Below the pieces are notes generated by a model that ran no database searches, was not told the origin of the DNA, and saw only the letters and a program-made list of their open reading frames with translations. The position numbers and the translations under genes were made by a program. From Clostridia bacterium (GTDB taxonomy: Bacteria; Bacillota; Clostridia; Oscillospirales; Acutalibacteraceae), in the NCBI GenBank assembly GCA_024404125.1, contig JAKSQL010000079.1, forward strand, positions 1-5,425: a DNA stretch of 5,425 nucleotides, given 5' to 3'. Every line of letters begins with the position of its first letter. The stretch's first letter is position 1. Below are positions 1 to 5,425 of the stretch, piece by piece.

Positions 1-87
1 GTGGTAGGTCCGTTTGAGGGCTCAAAACCCCGTAAGGTACTTATAACAAGAGACGAACTTATGGAACGAATGGCGGGAGAAGAATAA
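1..87 (+). CDS. C-terminal end of an unrecognised protein (partial)
   Basis: Frame 1 is open from the window edge to a TAA at 85-87 and encodes the last 28 residues of a protein whose start lies outside the window. The tail begins VVGPFEGSKPRKVLI and ends in a charged, probably helical segment (RDELMERMAGEE). I do not recognise the family from so short a piece. The frame is supported by its junction with the next gene: the stop is immediately followed by the TTG start of the metallo-hydrolase, and that gene's ribosome binding site lies inside these last codons. This is the usual layout of two genes in one operon. A small partner protein co-transcribed with the hydrolase is possible, but its function cannot be inferred. 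Confidence 0.6.
   Translation: MVGPFEGSKPRKVLITRDELMERMAGEE
75..82 (+). promoter_or_regulatory. Ribosome binding site for the TTG-started metallo-hydrolase
   Basis: GGGAGAAG lies 5 to 8 bases before the TTG at 88-90, depending on which bases pair with the anti-Shine-Dalgarno. It supports TTG as the true start even though the upstream reading frame ends directly before it. It sits inside the coding sequence of the preceding gene, so the two are probably translationally coupled. Confidence 0.7.
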
Positions 88-1011
88 TTGAACATAAGAA
101 AGTATAAGCGAATACGAACGGCGCTTTTGGCGATAATTGCGGGTATACTTGCGATTGTTTCGTTGATTATCACTTTTTCGGACGGTAAGAACTCACCTAC
201 TTGGAGTGACGTTTCAAAAAAGTTAGGTTACTCTCCGTATACCGACGGTGCGTCTGATTTTATACGTTTTTACGATGTAGGTCAGGGCGACTGTGCTTTG
301 ATATACAGTAACGGTAAAACGGCGCTTATTGATACGGGTGATACCGAAACGGCGTACGATATATGTAATACGCTTAAGAAAGACGGTATAAAAACAATAG
401 ATGCTTTGCTTATAACCCATTACCATACCGACCACACGGGCGGATTAAGCGATGTAGTAGAGAGGTTTACGGTAAATAATCTCATACTGCCCGAAATGTC
501 AAAAACAAAAGAGAAAATTGACTATGCAAAGTATGTACGGCAGTCGGTTTTAGCGGAAGACGGTGAGGTATTTTCCGCGGTAAAAGGTATGCACTTTAAC
601 GTAGGCGAGTTTGAGATTACGGTAATAGGATATTATCCCGAACTTGACGATGAAAACGATAAAAGTATTTTTGTTATGGCGGAAATAAACGGTAAGAAGT
701 TTCTCTTTACGGGAGACGCGGGGAATGCTGCCGAGAAAAAGCTTATGGCGGACAGTATAAATTTTGACTGTGACGTTTTAAAAGTCGGTCACCACGGCAG
801 CGGCACCTCAACATCTAAAAACTTTTTGCTTAAAGCGACTCCCGAATACGCGGTTATTTCGGTAGGACTCGGAAATCAGTATTCGCATCCTCACGAGCAA
901 GCACTTTCACGTCTTGAAACGGCGGGTGCAAAGGTTTATCGCACCGACCTTGACGGTACTTTGACATTTCTTGTCGAAGGCGAAAACATACGTATAGAAA
1001 CCGAAAAATAA
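88..1011 (+). CDS. Membrane-anchored ComEC/Rec2-type metallo-beta-lactamase-fold hydrolase
   Basis: This 307-residue protein starts at TTG 88. A basic N-terminus (KYKRIR) is followed by one hydrophobic segment at residues 12-30 with no lipobox cysteine, so it should be an uncleaved signal anchor with the catalytic domain outside the cell. Residues 57-305 form a metallo-beta-lactamase fold of the kind found at the C-terminus of the competence DNA channel ComEC. Visible motifs are DVGQGD (63-68), IDTGD (81-85), the metal-binding HYHTDH (111-116), FTGD (207-210), KVGHHGS (232-238), SHPH (266-269) and TDLDGTL (286-292). All expected metal ligands are present, so it should be active. The ComEC membrane-channel domain and OB-fold are absent, so this is not ComEC itself. 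By family, a phosphodiesterase/nuclease activity on extracellular DNA or another phosphoester is plausible, but the substrate is unknown. It directly abuts the upstream gene (zero spacing) and ends before a strong terminator, so it is the last gene of its operon. Confidence 0.9.
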   Translation: MNIRKYKRIRTALLAIIAGILAIVSLIITFSDGKNSPTWSDVSKKLGYSPYTDGASDFIRFYDVGQGDCALIYSNGKTALIDTGDTETAYDICNTLKKDGIKTIDALLITHYHTDHTGGLSDVVERFTVNNLILPEMSKTKEKIDYAKYVRQSVLAEDGEVFSAVKGMHFNVGEFEITVIGYYPELDDENDKSIFVMAEINGKKFLFTGDAGNAAEKKLMADSINFDCDVLKVGHHGSGTSTSKNFLLKATPEYAVISVGLGNQYSHPHEQALSRLETAGAKVYRTDLDGTLTFLVEGENIRIETEK

Positions 1012-1023
1012 GCAGTTTCTCCT

Positions 1024-1063
1024 GCGAGTAGAGTTTAAATTGTAAACTCTACTCGCTTTTTTT
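1024..1063 (+). terminator. Rho-independent terminator after the metallo-hydrolase gene
   Basis: A perfect 14-bp inverted repeat (GCGAGTAGAGTTTA at 1024-1037 and its complement at 1043-1056) encloses a 5-base loop (AATTG). A run of seven T follows at 1057-1063. It begins 12 bases after the stop codon of the hydrolase gene and ends the left-hand operon, separating it from the hemolysin III gene. There is no matching A run on its left flank, so it acts mainly on the + strand. Confidence 0.95.
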
Positions 1064-1094
1064 ATTGCGTAGAGAGCACTTTTTGTTTAGTAGG

Positions 1095-1123
1095 GTGACA
1101 TATTGTCAAAACTTAAATATACT
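1095..1123 (+). promoter_or_regulatory. Sigma-A-type promoter for the hemolysin III gene
   Basis: GTGACA (1095-1100, one mismatch to TTGACA) is followed after exactly 17 bases by TATACT (1118-1123, one mismatch to TATAAT). Transcription would begin near 1130, leaving a leader of only about 15 bases before the ATG at 1145 with the AAGGAG close to its 5' end. The promoter lies just after the upstream terminator, where one is expected. Its -10 box falls inside the longest possible hemolysin III reading frame, which argues against the TTG start at 1103. The -35 box overlaps a short inverted repeat. The promoter is predicted from sequence only. Confidence 0.7.
1096..1108. repeat. Short inverted repeat over the -35 box, possible operator
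   Basis: TGACA-TAT-TGTCA forms a perfect 5-bp inverted repeat with a 3-base spacer. It covers five of the six bases of the proposed -35 element and extends into the spacer between -35 and -10. The position suits a repressor operator. Five-bp arms are short enough to arise by chance in AT-rich DNA, the symmetry stops at the next base on each side, and no regulator gene is adjacent. Confidence 0.3.
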
Positions 1124-1130
1124 GAACTCA

Positions 1131-1136
1131 AAGGAG
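1131..1136 (+). promoter_or_regulatory. Ribosome binding site that sets the hemolysin III start at 1145
   Basis: AAGGAG is a strong Shine-Dalgarno sequence 8 bases before ATG 1145. It is only 2 bases before the in-frame ATG at 1139, which is too close, and it lies downstream of the TTG at 1103. It therefore selects ATG 1145. Confidence 0.85.
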
Positions 1137-1144
1137 CGATGCGT

Positions 1145-1822
1145 ATGATAAAACGAACAAAACTAAGCGACAGAATTTTGCCCGACTACACTCAAAAAGA
1201 GGAACGGCTCAATACCGTAACCCATATAGTAGGAGGTGCTTTCGCCGTTATTGCCTGTGCTTTGTGTGTTGTTTTTTCGGCAATAAAACTTAACCCAATG
1301 CTCATAGTAACAAGTGCCGTATACGGTGGCTCGCTTGTGCTTTTATACTGTGTGTCAAGTGTATATCACGGGCTGTATCTTTGTACCGGCAAAAAGGTAA
1401 TGCAGGTAATCGACCACTGTACTATATATTTTTTAATAGGCGGAACCTATACTCCGATTGCCCTTTGCGGTCTTACAAAGGTTTCTTTGGCACTCGGTTG
1501 GGGCGTTTTCGGATTTGTTTGGTTGCTTTGCGCGGTCGCCTGCGCTTTTACCGCAATAGATTTAAAAAAATACAATACGCTTTCAATGACCTGCTATATA
1601 CTTTCGGGGTGGTGCATTATAGCAGTGGTAAAGCCAACAATAAGAGCAATAGGCAAAGAGGCATTTTTGTGGCTTCTTGCAGGAGGCATTTTTTATACCG
1701 TAGGTGCAGTTTTGTACGGCATCGGTACCAAAAAAAGATATATGCATTCACTTTTTCACATTTTTGTAATCATAGGCAGTGTCTTGCAGTTTGTGGCAAT
1801 ATTTTTCTATATCGTACTTTAA
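1145..1822 (+). CDS. Hemolysin III / PAQR-family seven-helix membrane protein
   Basis: This 225-residue integral membrane protein belongs to the HlyIII (YqfA/TrhA-like, PAQR superfamily) group and is of normal length for it. The family's signatures appear in order: the N-terminal EERLNTVTH block (19-27), SSVYH (71-75), DH (90-91) followed by IYFLIGGTYTP (94-104), and HSLFH (201-205) in the last helix. The serine, aspartate and histidines of these blocks correspond to the metal site of PAQR proteins, so a zinc-dependent hydrolase-like fold is expected. Hydrophobic stretches between about 29 and 225 accommodate seven helices. The start at ATG 1145 is chosen over TTG 1103 because of the AAGGAG at 1131-1136 and the promoter whose -10 box lies at 1118-1123; the protein then opens MIKRTKLSDRILPDY, typical of clostridial members. 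Despite the name, most family members are not shown to be toxins; bacterial homologues have been tied to membrane-lipid homeostasis. The gene is flanked by terminators on both sides and is monocistronic. Confidence 0.92.
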   Translation: MIKRTKLSDRILPDYTQKEERLNTVTHIVGGAFAVIACALCVVFSAIKLNPMLIVTSAVYGGSLVLLYCVSSVYHGLYLCTGKKVMQVIDHCTIYFLIGGTYTPIALCGLTKVSLALGWGVFGFVWLLCAVACAFTAIDLKKYNTLSMTCYILSGWCIIAVVKPTIRAIGKEAFLWLLAGGIFYTVGAVLYGIGTKKRYMHSLFHIFVIIGSVLQFVAIFFYIVL

Positions 1823-1856
1823 AAAAGCGGATGCTTTTAAAAGCATCCGTTTTTTA
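1821..1856. terminator. Bidirectional terminator between the converging genes
   Basis: A perfect 22-base palindrome occupies 1828-1849, with 9-bp arms (CGGATGCTT and its complement) around a TTAA loop. It is preceded by six A (1821-1826) and followed by six T (1850-1855), so an RNA read from either strand ends in a U tract. It starts at the last bases of the hemolysin III stop codon on the + strand and reaches into the stop codon of malQ (1854-1856) on the - strand. It therefore serves both genes with almost no intergenic space. Confidence 0.93.
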
Positions 1857-3323
1857 TCTTTTTGACAGTTCTTTTACTGTTTTTATAAGTTCGTTGTTTA
1901 ATGCGTTTTCGGGCAGTTTATAATCCCAATTACCCGTATTTGTACCGGGGGTATTTATTCTTGATACGTTACCAAGACACATATAATCCTGAAGCGGAAT
2001 AATCACAAGTTTAGCACCCGACTCCATAGCAAACCGTATCATTCTGTGAGCAAAAGGCAACTGCGATTTATAAGGCAGAATACGGTCGGCAATTATTCTT
2101 TGCTTTACGGTAGTTGTGTCATAAAAACCCATTGCGGTATCGTTGTCGTGAGTACCCGTATAACAAACGCAGTTATACTCGAAATTCTCGGGTAAAAAGG
2201 GATTATCTTTTTCCCCGTCAAAAGCGAACTGTATAACCTTCATATTCGCAAACCCCGTTTTTTTAATTAGCGACTGTACCTTTTCGTCCTTTTCACCGCC
2301 CAAATCTTCGGCGATTATATTGAGTTTACCTGTTATTTTTTCCGCCTTGTCAAATAAAATACTTACTATTCCTGTTTCAAAATAACCGTTTTCGGCGGTT
2401 TTTTCTTTTTGGTCTATAACGTAGTATTCGGCAAAGGCACGGAAGTGGTCAATGCGGATAATATCGTACATATTTTTTGTAAATACAAGACGGTTTATCC
2501 ACCAGGAATAGCCGTCTTTTTTAAGCGCCTCAAAATCATATATCGGGTTCCCCCAAAGTTGACCGGTAAACGAAAAGATATCGGGCGGCACCCCTGCAAT
2601 TTCTTTCGGAGTAAGGTCACGGTTTAATACGAAATATTGCGGATTTGCCCACACATCTACACTGTCAGGTGCAACGTAAAACGGTATATCACCGATAATG
2701 GATACACCTTTTTTGTTTGCATAGTACTTTAGGTCAAAGTACTGTCGGTAAAATAAAAATTGAGTAATCTTATAAAAATTTATCAGCGACTTATTTAAAA
2801 CGGAGAATTCCTCTGTATCTTCTTTAAGTCGGTACTTAATCCCGTCCGGCAAGCCGTAAAAATCCATGGTTTCAAATTTTTCAAGCGCGGCACTTAAAAG
2901 CGCATAATCCTCTATCCAAAACGAATTTTGCTTTAAAAAAGCAAGATACTCTTTGTCCTCGGTGTTAAAACGTTTTGCCGCAGTTTTTAAAATCGGGATT
3001 TTATAATTTCTCACCTTTTTATAATCAATTCTTTCGGTATATTCGTATGCTTTAAGGTCATTTTGCGAAACAAGACCGTCACGCACAAGAAAGTCAAGAC
3101 CGATATAAAGTATTTCACCCGCAAAAGCGCAACTTGATTTATAGGGTGAGCCGTATTTATCTATCGGCACAAGCGGTAGAATTTGCCAATAATCCTGACC
3201 GCTTTCACTTAAAAAATCAATAAAATCATAAGCACAGATACCAAGGTCACCTATACCGTAAGGTGTGTTAATGCTTGCAAGCGGAAACAGTATTCCGCGC
3301 TCTTTTTTACCCTTTAACCGCAC
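1854..3323 (-). CDS. malQ: 4-alpha-glucanotransferase (amylomaltase, GH77)
   Basis: This complete 489-residue cytoplasmic enzyme transfers alpha-1,4-glucan segments between malto-oligosaccharides and releases glucose; the length is normal for a short bacterial MalQ. Visible GH77 blocks are SPYKSSCAFAGE (59-70), GDIPFYVAPDSVDVW (211-225), AGVPPDIFSFTGQLWGNP (243-260), IRIDHFR with the expected nucleophile D292 (289-295), IIAEDLG with the expected acid/base E339 (337-342), GTHDND with the third carboxylate D393 (390-395), and SRINTPGT followed by GNWDYKL (454-470). The residue after RIDHFR is Ala, where Gly is common, and the following loop lacks the usual GPG. The start is GTG 3323, with AAAGGAG nine bases upstream. 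The first 17 bases overlap the end of the permease gene, which implies translational coupling. Being last in a CUT1 importer operon, it probably processes the imported maltodextrins. The bidirectional hairpin just after the stop ends the operon. Confidence 0.96.
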   Translation of the reverse strand: MRLKGKKERGILFPLASINTPYGIGDLGICAYDFIDFLSESGQDYWQILPLVPIDKYGSPYKSSCAFAGEILYIGLDFLVRDGLVSQNDLKAYEYTERIDYKKVRNYKIPILKTAAKRFNTEDKEYLAFLKQNSFWIEDYALLSAALEKFETMDFYGLPDGIKYRLKEDTEEFSVLNKSLINFYKITQFLFYRQYFDLKYYANKKGVSIIGDIPFYVAPDSVDVWANPQYFVLNRDLTPKEIAGVPPDIFSFTGQLWGNPIYDFEALKKDGYSWWINRLVFTKNMYDIIRIDHFRAFAEYYVIDQKEKTAENGYFETGIVSILFDKAEKITGKLNIIAEDLGGEKDEKVQSLIKKTGFANMKVIQFAFDGEKDNPFLPENFEYNCVCYTGTHDNDTAMGFYDTTTVKQRIIADRILPYKSQLPFAHRMIRFAMESGAKLVIIPLQDYMCLGNVSRINTPGTNTGNWDYKLPENALNNELIKTVKELSKR

Positions 3324-4134
3324 CTGCCGCTACTCCTTTAATGATAAATTTTTGGCACGTAAGATAGAATACCACTACGGGAATTATGGCAAGAACGAGC
3401 ATTGCCATCATAGCGCCCATATCAATGGAGCCGTAACCGCCTTTAAGATACTGAATTGCAATCGGTATTGTTTTATAATCGTTTCCTATAACAAGGTAGG
3501 GCAAAAGATAATCGTTCCAAATCCACATAGTGTTTAATATCGCAACCGTTACCGCGGTCGGCTTTAATATCGGGAAAACCACACCGAAAAAGGTTTGAAG
3601 CGGATTGCAACCGTCTATTGTGGCCGCCTCCTCAATGCCGAGCGGCACCGATTTTATAAATCCGCAAAACATAAATACCGAAAGTCCCGCACCGAATCCG
3701 AGGTATATGAGGATAATCCCGAGCGGATTATCAAGTTTTAATACGTTCGCAATTTTAGACATAGTGAACATAACCATTTGAAACGGAACTATCATCGAAA
3801 AGACGAATAAATAGTAAAGTATTTTATGAAAAACGGTTTTAACACGAACTATTGCCCAAGCGGTCATAGAGGTAAAAAACACTATTGCCAGCACTGAAAA
3901 GGCGGTAATAAAAAGCGACCATAAAAAAGCCGTAAAAAACCCCGTACTTCTTATTCCGCCGGTATAGTTTTCAAGACCCGCAAAGGTATCTTTGTTCGGC
4001 AATACAAAAGGTGTTTGACTTATATAAAACTTTGATTTGAAAGAGTTTAAAAGCACTATAAATACGGGGGATAATACCACTGCCGAAATGAGTGTGAGCA
4101 GAATTACGCTTATTGAATTTTTAAATTTTGCCAT
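3307..4134 (-). CDS. Carbohydrate ABC transporter permease, MalG type (CUT1)
   Basis: This 275-residue inner-membrane subunit belongs to a binding-protein-dependent sugar importer (BPD_transp_1 fold). A first helix at about 8-29 is followed by an exported loop (30-65), then five further hydrophobic segments (about 67-90, 104-125, 136-158, 188-210 and 240-260), giving the usual six helices. The cytoplasmic EAA loop that docks onto the ATPase reads EEAATIDG (168-175) and continues to FPILKP (187-192). The C-terminus KFIIKGVAAGAVKG is the hallmark ending of MalG/LacG-type permeases. Its ATG (4134-4132) shares one base with the TGA of the preceding permease gene (TGATG), and GAGAGG lies ten bases upstream. 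It pairs with the MalF-type subunit to form the membrane channel. The sugar is not readable from the permease itself; malto-oligosaccharide is inferred from the downstream malQ. Confidence 0.95.
   Translation of the reverse strand: MAKFKNSISVILLTLISAVVLSPVFIVLLNSFKSKFYISQTPFVLPNKDTFAGLENYTGGIRSTGFFTAFLWSLFITAFSVLAIVFFTSMTAWAIVRVKTVFHKILYYLFVFSMIVPFQMVMFTMSKIANVLKLDNPLGIILIYLGFGAGLSVFMFCGFIKSVPLGIEEAATIDGCNPLQTFFGVVFPILKPTAVTVAILNTMWIWNDYLLPYLVIGNDYKTIPIAIQYLKGGYGSIDMGAMMAMLVLAIIPVVVFYLTCQKFIIKGVAAGAVKG
3333..3339 (-). promoter_or_regulatory. Ribosome binding site for the GTG-started malQ
   Basis: On the - strand, AAAGGAG ends nine bases before GTG 3323-3321. It lies within the last codons of the MalG-type permease. 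It confirms that malQ starts inside the permease gene; no other usable start codon lies close by before the conserved N-terminal block begins. Confidence 0.8.
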
Positions 4135-4979
4135 CAGTTTTCGACCTCTCTGCTGCGCGTAAAGTAGAGTTGCAAAAGGGCTACAACGGCAACTATAATA
4201 AAGAAAATCACCGCTTTCGCCTGACCTTGCCCTTCAGCACCGCTTCTGCCGTAAAAGGTGTTGTATATATCAAGTGCCACCATCTGAGTTTTTTTAGACG
4301 GCGCACCTGCGGTAAGTGCTAAATTTTGGTCAAAGAGTTTAAATGAATTGGTGATGGTTAAGAACAGACAAATTGTGATAGACGGCATAACCGACGGTAT
4401 CGTTATATTAAACAGTGTCACAAATTTTCCCGCACCGTCAACCTTTGCCGCCTCCATAATATCGGTTGATATATTCTGTATTCCCGCGATATAAATAATC
4501 ATCATATAACCTATCATTTGCCAGTTCATAAGAATAACAAGACCTATAAACCCGAATTTCGCATTTGAGGTAATCGAGTAACCGTAGTTATAAAGTACAC
4601 CGTTAATTATAACCTGCCAAATATATCCGAGCACTATTCCGCCTATGAGGTTGGGCATAAAAAATACGGTTCTGAAAAGGTTAGTACCCGTAATTCCTTT
4701 TGTGAGAACAAGCGCCAAGAAAAAAGCAATAACGTTTATCGTGATAACGGCAATAACCGTAAAAAGCACCGTAAATTTAAGCGAATTTAAAAAGTCCTTA
4801 TTTTCGCTGAATGCCAAAATATAGTTTTCAAGCCCCGTAAAACGTGCGTCGGTTACCGTTCTGAAATTGCAAAACGACAGATAAAGTCCGAGTACAAACG
4901 GAATAAGAAACGAAATAAGAAATGCGATAAAGGTTGGCAAAACGAATATGGGCGACCAACGTTTTAAGGTTTTGTCCAT
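4134..4979 (-). CDS. Carbohydrate ABC transporter permease, MalF/UgpA type (CUT1)
   Basis: This 281-residue inner-membrane subunit is the partner of the MalG-type permease encoded next. It has the compact form without the long periplasmic domain of enterobacterial MalF, as is usual in Gram-positives. Hydrophobic segments lie at about 11-36, 68-92, 102-126, 143-166, 196-212 and 253-273. The EAA loop is MEAAKVDGAGK (175-185) running to IPSVMP (194-199). FFMPN (106-110) and NSFKLFDQ (211-218) are also typical of this subunit type. Its ATG (4979-4977) overlaps the TAA of the solute-binding-protein gene by one base (TAATG). The nearest purine-rich site, GGAAGAG, is 12 bases away, so initiation probably depends on ribosomes terminating on the upstream gene. 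No ATPase gene follows, so the importer must use a nucleotide-binding subunit encoded outside this window. Confidence 0.95.
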   Translation of the reverse strand: MDKTLKRWSPIFVLPTFIAFLISFLIPFVLGLYLSFCNFRTVTDARFTGLENYILAFSENKDFLNSLKFTVLFTVIAVITINVIAFFLALVLTKGITGTNLFRTVFFMPNLIGGIVLGYIWQVIINGVLYNYGYSITSNAKFGFIGLVILMNWQMIGYMMIIYIAGIQNISTDIMEAAKVDGAGKFVTLFNITIPSVMPSITICLFLTITNSFKLFDQNLALTAGAPSKKTQMVALDIYNTFYGRSGAEGQGQAKAVIFFIIVAVVALLQLYFTRSREVEN

Positions 4980-5425
4980 TACTTGCGTTCACTCTTCCAC
5001 TCTGATTTTATAAGCGCTTCTACGTCTTTCCACTGTTTATCGCCCTGAACATAGTCAAGCAGCGCACTGCCTACATTTTTCTTAAAAGTATCGCTCGGGA
5101 AAGATGTGAATATCCACGGTACCGTAGTAACGGCATCGTCACGCATATATTTTACAACCTCTTTTGCAAGCGGGTCATTCGGTAGTTGACTGTCGCTAAA
5201 GGTGTTAAACGGGGTAATAAAGTTGAATTTATTTGTAACGTAGTCTTTACCTTTTTCACTTGAAAAGAGCCATTCAAGAAAATCAAGAGATGCCTTCTGT
5301 TGCTCCTTTGAAGCATTTTTGTTTATCGCGATATAGTTTTCGGTACCTATGCAAAGGCCCTGACCTTTTTCGCCGTCAATGCCCATATAAAGCGGCAAAA
5401 ATTTAACGTCTTCCGCTTTAACTTT
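4979..5425 (-). CDS. Sugar ABC transporter solute-binding protein, C-terminal part (partial)
   Basis: The frame is open from the window edge to TAA 4981-4979 and gives the last 148 residues of an extracellular family-1 solute-binding protein. Its N-terminus, including the expected lipoprotein signal, lies beyond 5425. An internal TTG codon at 5398 can look like a start, but the reading frame continues upstream (KVKAEDVKFLPLYMG), so it is simply Leu. Recognisable C-lobe features are the GLCIGTENYIAINKNAS strand-loop (23-39), the helix ASLDFLEWLFSSEKGKDYV (45-63), the ITPF segment (70-73), VPWIFTSFP (102-110) with a tryptophan of the kind that stacks on sugars, and a terminal helix rich in Trp and charge. 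It delivers sugar to the two permeases encoded immediately downstream. Maltodextrin specificity is inferred from malQ, not from this fragment. The operon promoter and any regulator lie outside the window. Confidence 0.92.
   Translation of the reverse strand, partial: KVKAEDVKFLPLYMGIDGEKGQGLCIGTENYIAINKNASKEQQKASLDFLEWLFSSEKGKDYVTNKFNFITPFNTFSDSQLPNDPLAKEVVKYMRDDAVTTVPWIFTSFPSDTFKKNVGSALLDYVQGDKQWKDVEALIKSEWKSERK

Noticed and set aside
223..435. 70-codon open frame on the - strand inside the metallo-hydrolase gene
   Set aside because: It covers the conserved DVGQGD and HYHTDH coding region of a real gene, has an odd composition, and has no start signal.
1103..1123. Alternative promoter using TTGTCA as -35 with TATACT
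   Set aside because: The spacer would be only 9 bases; GTGACA at 1095-1100 gives the ideal 17.
1103..1144. N-terminal extension of the hemolysin III protein from TTG 1103
   Set aside because: No ribosome binding site precedes TTG 1103, the -10 box of a good promoter lies within the extension, and a strong AAGGAG fits ATG 1145.
1145..1822. Reading the hemolysin III protein as a toxin or virulence factor
   Set aside because: The family name is historical; conserved PAQR metal-site residues and wide occurrence in harmless bacteria point to a membrane or lipid-related role.
1381..1923. 180-codon open frame on the + strand overlapping hemolysin III
   Set aside because: It is in another frame of a clear family gene, runs through the bidirectional terminator into malQ, and gives a basic, aromatic-rich product with no recognisable family or ribosome binding site.
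2409..2627. 72-codon + strand frame opposite malQ
   Set aside because: It is antisense to conserved GH77 motifs and has no promoter or ribosome binding site that I can see.
3265..3537. 90-codon + strand frame opposite the malQ/permease junction
   Set aside because: It is antisense to two well-supported genes and its product resembles no family I know.
4128..4322. 64-codon + strand frame opposite the MalF-type permease
   Set aside because: It is a shadow of the permease coding sequence with no supporting start signal.
5396..5398. Apparent start of the solute-binding protein at a TTG codon
   Set aside because: The frame stays open to the window edge and the residues before it fit the same protein, so the codon is an internal Leu of a truncated gene.
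1..5425. Mobile element, CRISPR array, tRNA/rRNA or riboswitch
   Set aside because: I saw no transposase, no regularly spaced repeats, no tRNA-like fold and no room between genes for a long structured leader; the largest gap is about 130 bases and is filled by a terminator and a promoter.

Overview
The window looks like ordinary chromosomal DNA from a moderately AT-rich, low-GC Gram-positive anaerobe, most likely a gut-type member of the Clostridia (Ruminococcaceae/Lachnospiraceae-like). The evidence is strong AGGAG-type ribosome binding sites, TTG and GTG starts alongside ATG, tight gene packing, U-tailed hairpin terminators, and protein sequences that read like clostridial versions of their families. 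This placement is inferred from sequence style, not from a marker gene.

The left part (1-1822, + strand) holds the tail of an unrecognised gene (1-87). It is followed with no gap by a single-pass, membrane-anchored metallo-beta-lactamase-fold protein of the ComEC/Rec2 C-terminal-domain type (88-1011), and that unit closes with a near-ideal intrinsic terminator (1024-1063). A separate gene for a seven-helix hemolysin III/PAQR-family membrane protein follows. It has its own recognisable sigma-A-type promoter (1095-1123), and its real start is best placed at ATG 1145, not at the longest-frame TTG at 1103.

The right part (1854-5425, - strand) is the downstream end of a carbohydrate-uptake operon. 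In transcription order it carries the C-terminal part of an extracellular solute-binding protein (cut by the window edge), a MalF-type permease, a MalG-type permease, and a complete GH77 4-alpha-glucanotransferase (MalQ). Successive genes overlap by 1, 1 and 17 bases, so they are probably translationally coupled. The glucanotransferase makes imported maltodextrin/malto-oligosaccharide the likely substrate: the binding protein captures it, the two permeases import it, and MalQ disproportionates the glucans in the cytoplasm. No ATPase gene lies in the window, so one encoded elsewhere (MsmX/MsmK-like, shared among CUT1 importers) is probably used, unless it lies upstream of the window.

The two halves converge at a perfect palindrome (1828-1849) flanked by A and T runs, which should terminate transcription in both directions. 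There is no gene-free stretch above 300 bases. I see no RNA gene, mobile element, CRISPR array or phage remnant, and I found no convincing new biological system. The most useful points are the corrected hemolysin III start with its promoter, a small inverted repeat overlapping that promoter's -35 box, and the stand-alone surface ComEC-like hydrolase.
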